Source of the DNA: Peribolospora baueri
Lineage: Eukaryota; Basidiomycota; Peribolosporomycetes; Peribolosporales; Peribolosporaceae
DNA length: 45,140 nucleotides
Assembly: GCA_029717555.1 (NCBI GenBank)
Contig: JAMDHS010000127.1
Coordinates: 1-45,140 of the forward strand
Direction of reading: 5' to 3'
Both the position numbers and the translations under genes were made by a program. Numbering within the stretch: the stretch's first letter is position 1; each line of letters begins with the position of its first letter. The notes beneath the pieces are model-generated. The model saw nothing but the letters and a program-made list of their open reading frames with translations. It did no database searches and had not been told where the DNA came from. Below, in pieces: positions 1-10,027 of this stretch.

Positions 1-47
<47 letters not shown>

Positions 48-125
48 AAAAAAAGAAAAAAAAAGAAAAAGAAAGAAAAAAAAATTAAAAAAAGACGAAA
101 AAAATGAAGAAGGGAAAGAAAAGGA
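1..125. repeat. A-rich edge of the window (poly-A, T-tract on minus strand)
   Basis: The first 45 bases are pure A and the next 80 are A-rich with scattered G. Read on the minus strand this is a long T-tract downstream of the KCS1 stop codon. It may be part of the 3' flank of that gene, a sequence-assembly edge, or both. The right edge of the window is also a T-tract beyond the stop of the last gene. The bases from 126 to 260 show no feature that I can name. Confidence 0.8.
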
Positions 126-260
126 AACGGAGAGAAGAAATGAAAGAGACTAAGCGACAAAGACAAGACAAGACAAATGTAGTGCAATATATAGAGTAAG
201 CGCCGCGGACGGGAAACGGACGCAGACCGGACTCCGTCCGTCCGTCCGTCTTGGCTTTTT

Positions 261-3200
261 TCAAGTGGAGACGAAGCCTTCTTCGACGCCCTCGCCGTCT
301 TCGGCCGCGAGGGAACGAGGACGGCCATCACGGCCGACAAAGACGATCTCATCAAACACCTCCCTTCCCTCCACGCGCAGCTCTCCAATGTCCACAGGCC
401 CCTCGTCCCCGTTCGCCGTCGCCTCGAGCAGCCGAGCGCGCTCGTCGTACCAGATCGCCTCCAGCGTCTCGCACAGGTTCTTCAGACCGAATAGGTACCC
501 GCTGTCCGGGCCTTCAGGGTGCGTGGGCGGGAAACGCGCCTTGGGCAACGCGCCGTCGTCGGCTGCGACGGAGGGACGAGGATGATCGGCGCCAACGACG
601 GCGCCTCCTTCCGAGTCAGACGGCCGAGCCCGGTCACCGCCTCCGGCATCCGCGCCGGGTCCAGGGGAAGAAGAGGGATAGACGAAATCGTGGCCGGTGG
701 TGCAGTGGGCAAAGTCGATGATCCGCACGTTCATCTCCCCCTTCCGACGACGACCCTGCCGGCCGACGGTCGCCGCCGCCGATTTGCGTTCCCGCGCAGC
801 CTCGATACTCCGGCTCCGGGCCGACATCGAGCCTCGGCCGGACGGGGAGGCGCCTCCGCCTCCGCCGCCGTCGCCGTCACCGGCGGCGAGTCGACCGTCA
901 TCAGAATGGGTCGACGGCAAGCTGGACGGCCTCGCAATCGTGGACCCGTTGTCCGACACGGCATCAAGACCGGGCGAAGGGGGTAGGGGCCGTCGGGCGA
1001 CGAGGCTGTCATACAGTCTTTTTTGGACGTCGGCATCGCCATCGTAGATAAATAGCAGACTGCTCGCGTAGAACCGATAGCCGCGTAGGCTGTACACGAT
1101 CCGAGCCAGTCGATACAGCTTGGCTAGAATGTTGGGAATGTGGTGCACCAACAGTCGCTCGCCGTTCTCCATGAACGAGCTGAGCACGCTCTTAAAGTTG
1201 GCCGTCGAAACCTGTCGACCAAAGTACTTGTCCTGGAAGACGTACTTTTTCGTAACGGAATTGTACACCTGTAAAAGGGAGGAAGGACGAGGTTGATACC
1301 ATCGTCAGTGATCCTCCGCCACCCTCCGATCCGAACGCGAACGCCGGCCAAACCGGCCGGGCGGGCAAAGAGAACTCACCTGCATGCCACAGATCCGCAC
1401 GCCCAACGTCCTACTCGTCGTCTTATCGCACTTCTTCGTCTGGCTCCGCTTCTTCTCGCACGTCGCGTCCACGCCGTACTGCCTGGTGCCCATCTTAAGA
1501 TCCAAAACGCACGGCGCCCGAAGCCGACCTGTGAGGTCCTCCATGAGGAGGAATTGCTCTTGTCGCGACGGAGACGGGTCTCGCGTCGACGAGAGCGGCT
1601 TCATGGCGGTGATGGTGGCGCGCTCCCGTTCAGCGGCGGGAGAAGGAGGCAGCGAAGGAAAACGCACTTCTTCTTCTCCTTCTCCTGGCGGTCTCACGAC
1701 GCGAGGCGTTCGCACGGCTTCGCAAGACGCCGGTCGTGAAGGAGACGTCACCGTCGTGGCAGGCGTCAGCGGCGCGGCCAACTCTCTCGTGGGCTCATGG
1801 GGCGCGGGCGCGGGCGCGGGCGAGGGCGAAAAGGCACGGCGAGGCGTTGACACCGCCGCCGCCTGTCCCCCGCGTTCGGCCGAGCTAGCGTCCAAGCTGC
1901 GACTTCGACTTCGTTGCTGCTTCGAAGCCCTGAGAATCGTCGTCGTCGCCGTCGTCGTCTTGGTTTTGAACTCGACCGCATCCGCGCCCATGGCGCCTTC
2001 CACATGATCAAAGTCGTCCATCTGAAACAGCGGCCCATCGTCGCCGCCGCCGCCGCCGCTGTTCGCCAAAGACATCTGCGCTCTCCCCCGAGACGATCTT
2101 TGGTTCGCCGCCGCCGCCGCTGCAGCCATACCAAAGGTGCCGCTTCGACCAATCAGTTCATTCTCGCTGTGAGCGCGTCGCGCCAGACCGACCGCTCCAT
2201 CTTCCGGCTTGACACCGTCCGTAAAAGCGGCCGAGGGGGCGGGGAGGAGCCGAGACATGGCTAGACCGTTGGGCGGCTTCCACGATCCATTGGCACCGCC
2301 GCCAGAGCTCGCGGCACCAGCACCAGCAGCAGCAACAGCAGCAGAAGCGACGCGGCTCGGAGGCTCGTCAAAATTGTCGACAGGCTGCGTTGCCTCGCTA
2401 GGCGCGACGCCCAAGAAAGAGGAGGACGTCGCCTTCTGCTGCCGCACCGTCCTCCGATTCCCTCGCCGCGCACGCCTCGTCCCCTGCTCGTTGCCAGCAC
2501 CGTTCAACATGGGCGTGCTGAACACCTCCCGAAGAACTTTTTCCTGTAGGCGCCTGTTCACGCTCGTCGATCCCCGGCCGTAGATGCAGCTGGCGCTTGG
2601 GAGCGGAGACGAGAAGCCAGAACCGGAGCGAGAGGGACCAAGACGAGAAAGGTGAGGCGGGAGGGCGGGGAGCGAGTCCGGCGGCTGAGACTTGCGGCTC
2701 GTCGTCATGTGTCGCGGCGACGTACCGGGAGAGGTGCCGGGAGTCGAGGGAGAACCGGAAAGCGGAGTGAGGGGACGAACGGGAGAGGCGGGAGAGGAGT
2801 GCATGTCGCCGTGAGAGGCCGACGCGCCTTCGGCCGAAGAGCTCAAGGCGCTCATGCGCTGCACGCCGCCGCCGCCGCCGCCAAGCCTCGCCATAGCTGG
2901 GACAAGATCGGGAGAGGAGAGATGACCGTGGACGGGTGGTGGGCGACGAGGGCGAAAGTCGGAGTGGCGGGACTCGCTGTTGCGCCGAGGTCCGAAGGAG
3001 CGCCGGCGGCGGGACCTTCGGAGCATGGAATCGGGGATGATGTGCCTGTTCATGTCGAGCGCCACCTCTGGCACCTCCATCTCCTCCTCCTCCCGACCAC
3101 GGAACACCTTACGCCTGGGCTCGCCGCTCTCCGGAGCCGTCCCACCGGCTACGACGTCGTTCCCTGCGGCCGCTGGCGTGGGCGACTGCGCGTCGTCGCA

Positions 3201-5082
3201 ATCAACGCTCTGCACGTGCCGGTAAGTGACGTTGAGGACGCCGAGGTACTGCGGGATAAAGTCGAGCAGTTCGGGATGATCGCGCTCCACGGCCTCATAA
3301 AACTGGTTTTCGCGGCTGACGAGCGGCTGGGGGGTAGTTGAGCGAAGGAGGAAAAGAGTGAGACGCTAAAAAAAAAAGAAAGAAAACAAAAACCTCTTCT
3401 CTCACCTTGCAAACGGCACGTCGCGAAAAGCGAAAGACCGTATGGTGTCCACCAACCTGGTTGTCAAAAGGCTGGAGCTGAACCGCCGGGAGTGCGTCTG
3501 GCGGAGTCGAAGCGTTGTCCGCCGCCGCCACCGTCGCGGCCCCTGCCGCCGACGCCGACGCCGCCGCTTGCCCGAACCCGCCGGCACGGTAACGGTCATC
3601 TTCGGTCATCTCGCTCTTCGCTTCCGTCGTATCCTCGTCCAAATCCAGCTGGTAATCATAATCGTCCGAGCCGTACGTTGAGCCGACGTCGTCATCACCA
3701 TTCTCCGTAAAATCCGTCTCGTCGGTCGAGTCCGTGTATTCTGCGCTGTCCTCGTACTCCTCATCACCGTAGTAGGGCGTGGCGGCGGTCTCGGCGGTGA
3801 GAGCGTCACAAGTCGTCGGAGAGGCGGAAGGAAGGACGTAGGAAGAATGCCTGGGGTCGGACGCAAGTGGCGCGGCGGCGTGGTCGTGGTCGTGGTCGTG
3901 GTCGTCCTCGACGCTCCTCCTCCCCCTCGACCAAGGCCGGCCTTCATCGACGACGTCGGCTCGCGCTTTGCCCTTGGAAAGTGCCTTGGACGGGGAGGAA
4001 GCCTGGCCTGGGGACGGCAACGGCACCAAGCGCGGTTTCGACCTGGATCGCGACAGTTCGCCACCATTGTTGTCCTCCTCTTTCTCCTTTTCCTTTTCCT
4101 TTTCCTTCTCCTCCTCCTCCTCTTCCTTCTTCTCTTTCTCCTTCTCCTTACCGGTAGGCTTCTCCTTCTCCTTACCGGTCGGCCTCCTCGACCGTGACCG
4201 ACGGAGGCCACCGGTTTCCACGGCCTGGCCTTCGGCGGCGGGAATGACGTTGGCGGGCAAGTTGGCCTCCTTGAAGAGCTGGAGGCTCACAGAGGCCTTC
4301 CTGCCCGAGGACACCATCGCGGGGGGAAGCATGAGCTCCTCCTCCTCCTCGTCCAGCCCCGTCTCGGAGACGGCAAAGCTGTCGTACCCGCTCTCCTTCC
4401 CCGACGCTGCCCCTCCGTTGGCCGAGGTTGGGCTCAATGTCGTCGTCGCTGCTCTTTGCTGGTCGGCCGTGCCGGCGCTGGCGGCGGTGGACGCGAAGCG
4501 GGCACGTTGGTCGACGCGAGGACTTTGGGAGGGCCTCGAGTGGGAGCGACGAGCGAAGGAGGATCGGGAAGGGGAGGAGAGGGTGGACGTGGGAGACGGG
4601 TGAAGAAAGATCTCTGTCGTCGGCTCTTGGACGAGGCCCATGTTGGTGGACAGCGCGCCGTTCCGGCGCTGCTGACCGGACGAAGAACCCTCTCCGCTGT
4701 CCTTGACGCCGGAAGCGGTGGCGGGACCGGTGCGAGCGGCGCCGGCGCCGGCAGCGCCAAAGGACACCTTGAACGCCTTGCCCGGCTTGCCGGAGCTGCT
4801 GACCTCTGCGCGCTCGATCTGGCGCTCCCAGCCGTGCCTGGGATCGGAGGCGCTGAAGGAGAGACGCTTGCGCCCTTCGAGGTTGGGCGACATCAGGGGT
4901 GATACATGACCATGGGAGAGGAGGGTGGGAGAGGACGCGGTGGGATCGGGGGCGCGGTAATGGGGTGGGAGGCAGACGTGCAAGGCGGAGGTGGACGGGT
5001 TGGAGGAGGGAGAGGGATGCCAGATCGGAGGGGTGGGCGAACTGCAGAGGAGAGGCGGCTCGCCGTCACCGGCCTTCGACAT
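261..5082 (-). CDS. KCS1: Inositol hexakisphosphate kinase, KCS1 type (very large)
   Basis: Three exons, all phase 0: 5082-3406, 3326-1380 and 1268-261, predicting 1543 residues. The protein should phosphorylate InsP6 to the inositol pyrophosphate 5-InsP7, a signal for phosphate and polyphosphate control. Seen: the kinase N-lobe block with NQVGGH and FSRRAVCK near residue 540-559, continuing across intron 1 as [14 protein letters not shown]. Then comes the inositol-binding [14 protein letters not shown] (about 1164), the lysine-rich [25 protein letters not shown] (about 1277) and the metal-binding [10 protein letters not shown] (about 1390). The first 540 residues and about 550 residues inside the catalytic region are low-complexity Ser/Pro/Ala/Gly, with a KE-repeat tract and an Asp-His run. 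Yeast Kcs1 is about 1050 residues, so this copy is enlarged by disordered inserts. Introns are 79 and 111 nt. The family call is firm; the exact N-terminus is less so. Confidence 0.95.
3860..4180. repeat. In-frame simple repeats inside KCS1
   Basis: Two coding microsatellites lie here. A GTGGTC-type hexamer around 3880-3904 encodes alternating Asp-His on the minus strand. A CTCCTT/CCTTTT-type tract around 4070-4170 encodes a Lys-Glu rich stretch of about 40 residues. Both keep the KCS1 frame open and fall in its disordered N-terminal part. They also make long false reading frames on the other strand. Confidence 0.75.
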
Positions 5083-6394
5083 GGGCTGTAGAGACGAAAG
5101 GGAGGGGTGAAGGATGGCCGACGGGAAGGAGGATGGTTGGTCTATCTGAAGATTATGCTGATCGTGTTGTTGCCGTGGCTGCCGGTGGCTAGTGCGCCAC
5201 TAGACGGAATGGAGACAAGCGAGAAGAAAAAACCACGTTGGGCAAGAGGACGAGAGGGGAGGCAGGCGGAGGGAATGGATAGATGGGGGGATGGCCGTTG
5301 GCCGACGCTGTTGTTGTGCGGTGTTATCGTCGAGGCGGGCGACGGCGGGTGGGAAGGCGTGGACAAATTTTGTCCGTGTTTCGTGCTGGCGCTGGTGGCG
5401 CTTTGGGCGTCTAGGACGCAAGAAGGGGGGAGTGGCGCCAAGGGGGGAGGGAGGGAGGTGGAGATAAGGCGGAGGAGCGGGGCGGCGAGGGCGGGGGAGG
5501 AAGGGTTGTCGGGATGGTGGTGGGGAGGAAGTCGGTCGGCGGTGGCGGCGGTGGTGAGAAGAAGGGGATGATGGCGATGGTGATGGCGATGGTGATGGCG
5601 ATACTCGCGAGGCGTTGGCGGACGGAGCGCAGTGGAGCGGATGCGGGCGTGGAGACGAGCACGAGCGCGACGAGCACGAGTGGACGGCGTCGGTTGAGAT
5701 ATGTGTCTACGTTTGTGTGTCTATCTGCGTATGTCAGTCTTTGTCTGTCTCCTTTCCTTTTCTTCCTTGTCTGTCCGCTGTCACGTCCTTCCGCCGCCGA
5801 GATAGCCGCCGCCGCCCGTCACGGCCACGGTCACAACCACAGTCACGACACGGTCACAACCACGGATGGTCACGTTGTGCCGCGACAAACGGACCGGATG
5901 CGGAATCGGTCGGTTGAAATTCCCAGCCAAGATCAGACAAGACAAGACTTGACAAGTTGATACAGTCGAGAATAGTCGAGGCAGTCCGAGGTCGAGGAGG
6001 AAGAGAGAGAGGCTGTCAAGAATAAAAAAACAAACACACGCCATCTCTCCCTCTCCGGCCTCTCTGTCTCCCCCCGTCCACGTTCTACCCCTGCACGCCT
6101 TCCTTCCATTCCCACGTACGTACGTCCTGCCTCGTGCGTGATGGATGACTAGAATCGATGGATGAATGGATAGGCGAGGGCTCAGACGACGATCGACGTA
6201 CACGTGCGCAGACCGCCAAGGACAAGGGGCCGCCCACCCCCACCACCGACGACGGATGCGAACACGGCCTCCCACCCGTGGCGTTCCATCCAACCCCATT
6301 ATACATGCAGTCCGTCATGGGTGCGCGACGCCGAACGAGATATATACAAACCGCGCCCACCGGACCGTCCAGTGCAGCCATGGCAGTTAGATGG

Positions 6395-6428
<34 letters not shown>

Positions 6429-7518
6429 AGATGGATGGATAGATAGATAGATAGATAGGCAAGAGAGACGACAGATAGATATAGCCCGGCGGCTAAGCTG
6501 GCGGAAACTCGGCCTCCGCGCTCAGTCAGCCCGCAAGGTGGGGCCCGGCGGGCGGGCGGGGCGCGCCTTTGCGACGGACATGGACGGCCACGGCCTCCCA
6601 GCCCAGCCCCGCCCTGTCTCACTCACTCACCTCCCGTTACAGATAGATGGATATAGATGGACGGATTTTTTTGTTAGGCAGACAGACAGACAGGCAGACA
6701 AGCAAGACCAGATAGTGGAGCACGACGGCAACCGGATAAGAGCGCCGTGCTATCGGCGTCAAGACGGACGGGACGGACGGGACGGATGGACGTATGAACG
6801 CATACCTTCCGTCCTTCCTTCCATCACGCCGGCGCCTCCCCCAGTCCAAATGAATGCGCGCCGGACGAACGAACGGATGGATGGATGGATGGATGGCACA
6901 GGAAAGATAAAGGAAAGAGAGAAGAGATTCGACCGCCCTGCTCTCCCTCGTCCACCTTGCTAAACCCTCTCGCGAACGGTTAAAATCGCCCTCCAGGCGG
7001 CCCCCATCGCTCTTGACGGCTCCTTCGGCGCGAGGGAGATGAGGGAGATGAAACGTTGGGATCCTATTCGTATCGTAATCGTTTTCGTCCGTACGTACGT
7101 GCACCACGCTTCCTGACCCGTAACATGGACAACAAAGGACAGACCAACGGAAAGACAGACAAGAAGAGAGGGGAGAAGAAATAACGATACGAGGCGGAGA
7201 AGAGAAAGCGAAAAAGAGACCGGGCAAGATGAACAAGCGGATGAGAAGGGAAAGTTCCTGGAGACGGTGTATGGACTGAAAGGAAGAGGGAGATAACTGA
7301 TGCGACAGATGCGACCGAGGTGGGATGAGACCGAAGGAGAGAGAGTGTGTGCATGGGACAGGGTGGGGTGGGACACTGGACCGGTCGGATGCTTGTCGAG
7401 CGAGGAAGAAAGAGGCGCAGTGGACCGCTGCCAGTGGGAATGAAGGATGGCTACGGCGGGCGGCGCCATGGGCGGACGACGAAGAGTCAGACAGACAACG
7501 GGATGGCAAAGGCCACTC
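5083..7518. other. Gene-free interval upstream of KCS1, with microsatellites
   Basis: This 2.4-kb interval separates the KCS1 start from the 3' end of the membrane-protein gene, both on the minus strand. I find no conserved coding segment. It holds simple repeats: GATGGC/GATGGT units (about 5567-5602), a CACGGTCACAACCA-like imperfect repeat (about 5820-5875), GATG/GATA tetranucleotides (6390-6459), GACA (about 6677-6697), GACGG pentamers (about 6766-6786) and GGAT (about 6875-6897). Reading frames in it are low-complexity products of these repeats. It probably contains the KCS1 promoter and leader, but I cannot place a start site. Confidence 0.6.
6390..6459. repeat. GATG/GATA tetranucleotide microsatellite
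   Basis: A 70-bp run of GGAT units passes into GATA units, with a few single-base interruptions. It is the longest tetranucleotide tract in the window and lies in the gene-free region upstream of KCS1. No coding or regulatory role can be read from it. Confidence 0.9.
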
Positions 7519-8916
7519 CTACTTCTTGTTGAGTTCCGCCATCAATTGCTGCATACCGAGAGAGAAAGGACGGACGCTCGTGAGCCGGTGACAAATAGCG
7601 ATATGATAGTCTCACCACCACCTCAGCCGCTTGGCCACTCACTTGGATCCTGTCGCTCAAAGGCCCGCTCACCACAGGAGGCGCCACGGCAGCCGGGGGG
7701 GGCACGGCCATCAAAGGCACGTCGACCGACCCTCCGCTCTTCCCGAGGAACGCCTTGAGCGCCTCCGCGTCCGCCTTCCTCTGCGCCTCCTCGCCATTTC
7801 GGACGCCCATGCCCATGTTCACGAGCCGCGACATGATGGACGGCGGGAAGACGTTCCTCTGCCTCAGTTCGATGACCGCCGGTACAAGCTTGGGAGGCTT
7901 GCCGTTCGCCTGCCACCCTTCGAACCCTCTCTCAAACGTGATCATCAACTTGCGCTGCAACGCCACACCCGACAAGCCCTCCGGAGCCCGGTACCAGTCC
8001 AACGCGGCCACCAGCTTGACCGCCAACAGGCCGTAGCTCTCGATCTCCGCCGTGTCGGCGCCGGCCCGCGTCATGCGCTCGTAGAACGCGTCGCACACCG
8101 GACGGAACAGCGCCGGCTCGCGGTACGTCCACAGCCGCGCCGCGATCGCCGCCGCTTGGGCGCCCGTGTGGTCCGCGTTGCGATCTTTGGCCGGCTTGGA
8201 CTCGAACGTCTTGAAGGGCGCGAGGAGATAGTCGATCGCCACTCGAGACACGTTGGCCAAGATGTCCTCCTCGCTGCACGGCGGTGGCTTCTTCGGTTCC
8301 ACTTTCTTCGGTTCCTCTTTCTTTGGCTCCTCCTTCTTCGGTTCCTCCTTCTTCGGTTCCTCCTTCTTCGGTTCCTCCTTCTTCGGCTCTTCCTTCTTCG
8401 GCTCCTCCTTTGGCATAAGGAGATAAGCGGCTAGAGCGCCCACCGCGGCGATGAGGAGGAAGAGGAGAAAGACTGACATCCGGCGACGACGTTGCATGAC
8501 GACGAATAGGCGCAAAAGAGAGGAGAATGAGCAGCGCCCAGACAGTTAGTCGATTGACCCTTTCCTCCTCCAGCGAAGCGAAAGGCGAAAAGATGGGCAC
8601 ACTTACGCCAAGTCTGCCTGAAAAGCCAGATGAAGAACCCTCCACCGTAGTACGACGCCCACCCACCGCCTCCATATATGGGGTACATCATCGGTTGCGG
8701 TTGCGGCGGCGGCGGCGGAGGAGGCGGCTGTTGAGGGTGCTCGTACACGGAGAAGAGCCGGCCAAAACCCATCCCACCCATCCCTCCCATCCCTCCCATC
8801 CCTCCCATCCCTCCCATCCCTCCCATCCCTCCTTGCGGGTAGCCCCAGCCCCAACCCCAAGGACTGCCACCTGCGTAAGCTTGTCCGCCCCACCCCCAGC
8901 CCCATGAAGAGAACAT
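7519..8916 (-). CDS. Uncharacterised one-pass membrane protein, GGM and KEEPK repeats, MIF4G-like helical domain
   Basis: Three exons: 8916-8607, 8472-7643 and 7548-7519, predicting 389 residues. The first junction is supported by a CTAAC branch site near 8548 whose first downstream AG is the chosen acceptor, and by exact phase 1 agreement. Residues 1-103 are Trp/Gly-rich, with about seven Gly-Gly-Met units and a Pro run. One hydrophobic segment follows at about 104-122 and straddles the junction. Then come about seven KEEPK units and an alpha-helical domain (about 165-345), then a Pro/Ala linker and a short C-terminus. The helical domain has features loosely like the middle domain of eIF4G (LQRKLMITFERGFEGW, then VPAVIELRQRNVFPPSIM). 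That is inference from spacing and character, not a proven match. An alternative is a shorter protein starting at the ATG near 8497. I do not recognise the family. Confidence 0.7.
8290..8412. repeat. 15-nt tandem repeat encoding KEEPK units
   Basis: About seven imperfect 15-nt units (CTTCTTCGGTTCCTC-like on the plus strand) encode a repeated Lys-Glu-Glu-Pro-Lys motif directly after the membrane segment. The period of five codons keeps the frame, so copy number could vary between strains without breaking the protein. Confidence 0.9.
8768..8832. repeat. 9-nt tandem repeat encoding Gly-Gly-Met units
   Basis: Seven near-perfect copies of a 9-nt unit (CATCCCTCC on the plus strand) encode Gly-Gly-Met on the minus strand in the N-terminal part of the membrane protein. 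Almost no third-position change is seen between units, which suggests recent expansion. Confidence 0.9.
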
Positions 8917-10027
8917 GAGTGGTGGTTGCGGATCCTAAGAGGACGAGGGAAGGATCGGAAGCGGTGAAGATGGGTCTTCTTAACTCGAGCAAGCGGTGAT
9001 CAGAGGGTGTCCGAGGATGCGAGCCGCCGCCTCGACGGGGACTAGTGGGAAAGTCGGCGGAGGCCGAGAAGACGAAGGGAGAAAGAAGTGCGCCAAACAA
9101 AATGCCTGGTATAGATGCCGCACGAAAAGTGAATCGGTGCTGAACCGGTCAGCAAGGTCAAAAACTCGGGTGGAGTGAAAAAACTGCCGCGATGTCGCCG
9201 GCAAGAGAAGCAAGACGATTGCACGAAAAGGAGTGCGCGAAGAAGAGCGAAGGAAGTGGGGAAGGCAAGGCTGGGGTATGTATGCGCGTAGCTGGCCAGT
9301 CGAGGGGTAAAGGATGACAGGCCAGCAAAACTGACGAAGCGAGGCGGACGGAGCGAGGCGGATAGAGGGGGAGGTGAGGGAAGGAGGGAGAGCGATAGGG
9401 AGAGATGGGGAGAGGCGAGAAAAGAACGCTGTCGCTCGCGTCTTGTCGCGACGGCGTCCAAACCCTGTTGTTGGCCGATCATCTACGCACTCCGTCCTCG
9501 ATCATCTCTATCTAGCTACCACCTTCTATCGCCGCACATCATCCGAGCAGATCCGCCCGTCGTCAAGATTGCAGCAAGCGGGGGAAACCGAGCCTACCAT
9601 TGCAGGGAGCGACCCCGTCCGATGAACTCGCCCAGCTTGTATTTTGGCTGCCGTCCATATTGCTGTCTGGCTGCCCGCTATGTTCGCGACCGCACTTCAG
9701 ATCGTCTGGGAAAATGCCAGTACGCCATCTTCAGTTTTTATAGTCTACTCCCGTGCTCCACTTCATACGGCTGGCGCAAATGATGAAGAGAGCTCATTTC
9801 CACAGCTTCCGGGAGAGAGAGAGAAAGACGAGCCTCCCGGCAACGATCCAGGTATCTGGCTGCACACCAGCATACACATGGAGGGCGTGGAGGGGAAGAA
9901 AAATGCAGTAGTGGATCTCTTTCTAAAACCGTCTTCTGCGTAATCTACATAGAGGTCATCCATCTAGTCATCTATTTGATCATCCATATATCTGGTCATC
10001 TATCCGGCCATCTATCTAGTCATCTGT
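8917..10027. other. Intergenic interval, 5' of membrane protein and 3' of sugar porter
   Basis: A 1.1-kb interval with no convincing coding segment. Its left part should hold the promoter of the membrane-protein gene. Its right end (about 9950-10026) carries loosely repeated CATCTAT-type units just beyond the sugar-porter stop codon. Short reading frames here have no family character. Confidence 0.6.
9950..10026. repeat. Degenerate CATCTA(G/T)TCATC repeats
   Basis: About five degenerate units of 12-18 bp, such as CATCTAGTCATCTA, lie next to the sugar-porter stop codon. They are in the presumed 3' untranslated region of that gene. No inverted structure stands out. Confidence 0.55.

Noticed and set aside
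251-2583. Several 80-200 codon frames on the plus strand opposite KCS1
   Set aside because: They mirror GC-rich, biased codons of KCS1. They are Arg/Pro/Ser-rich shadows with no independent support.
7487-8515. Single-exon 342-codon version of the membrane protein starting at TTG 8515
   Set aside because: TTG is an unlikely fungal start. The upstream exon joins in exact phase over a CTAAC branch site, and the C-terminal exon follows a clear GTGAGT donor.
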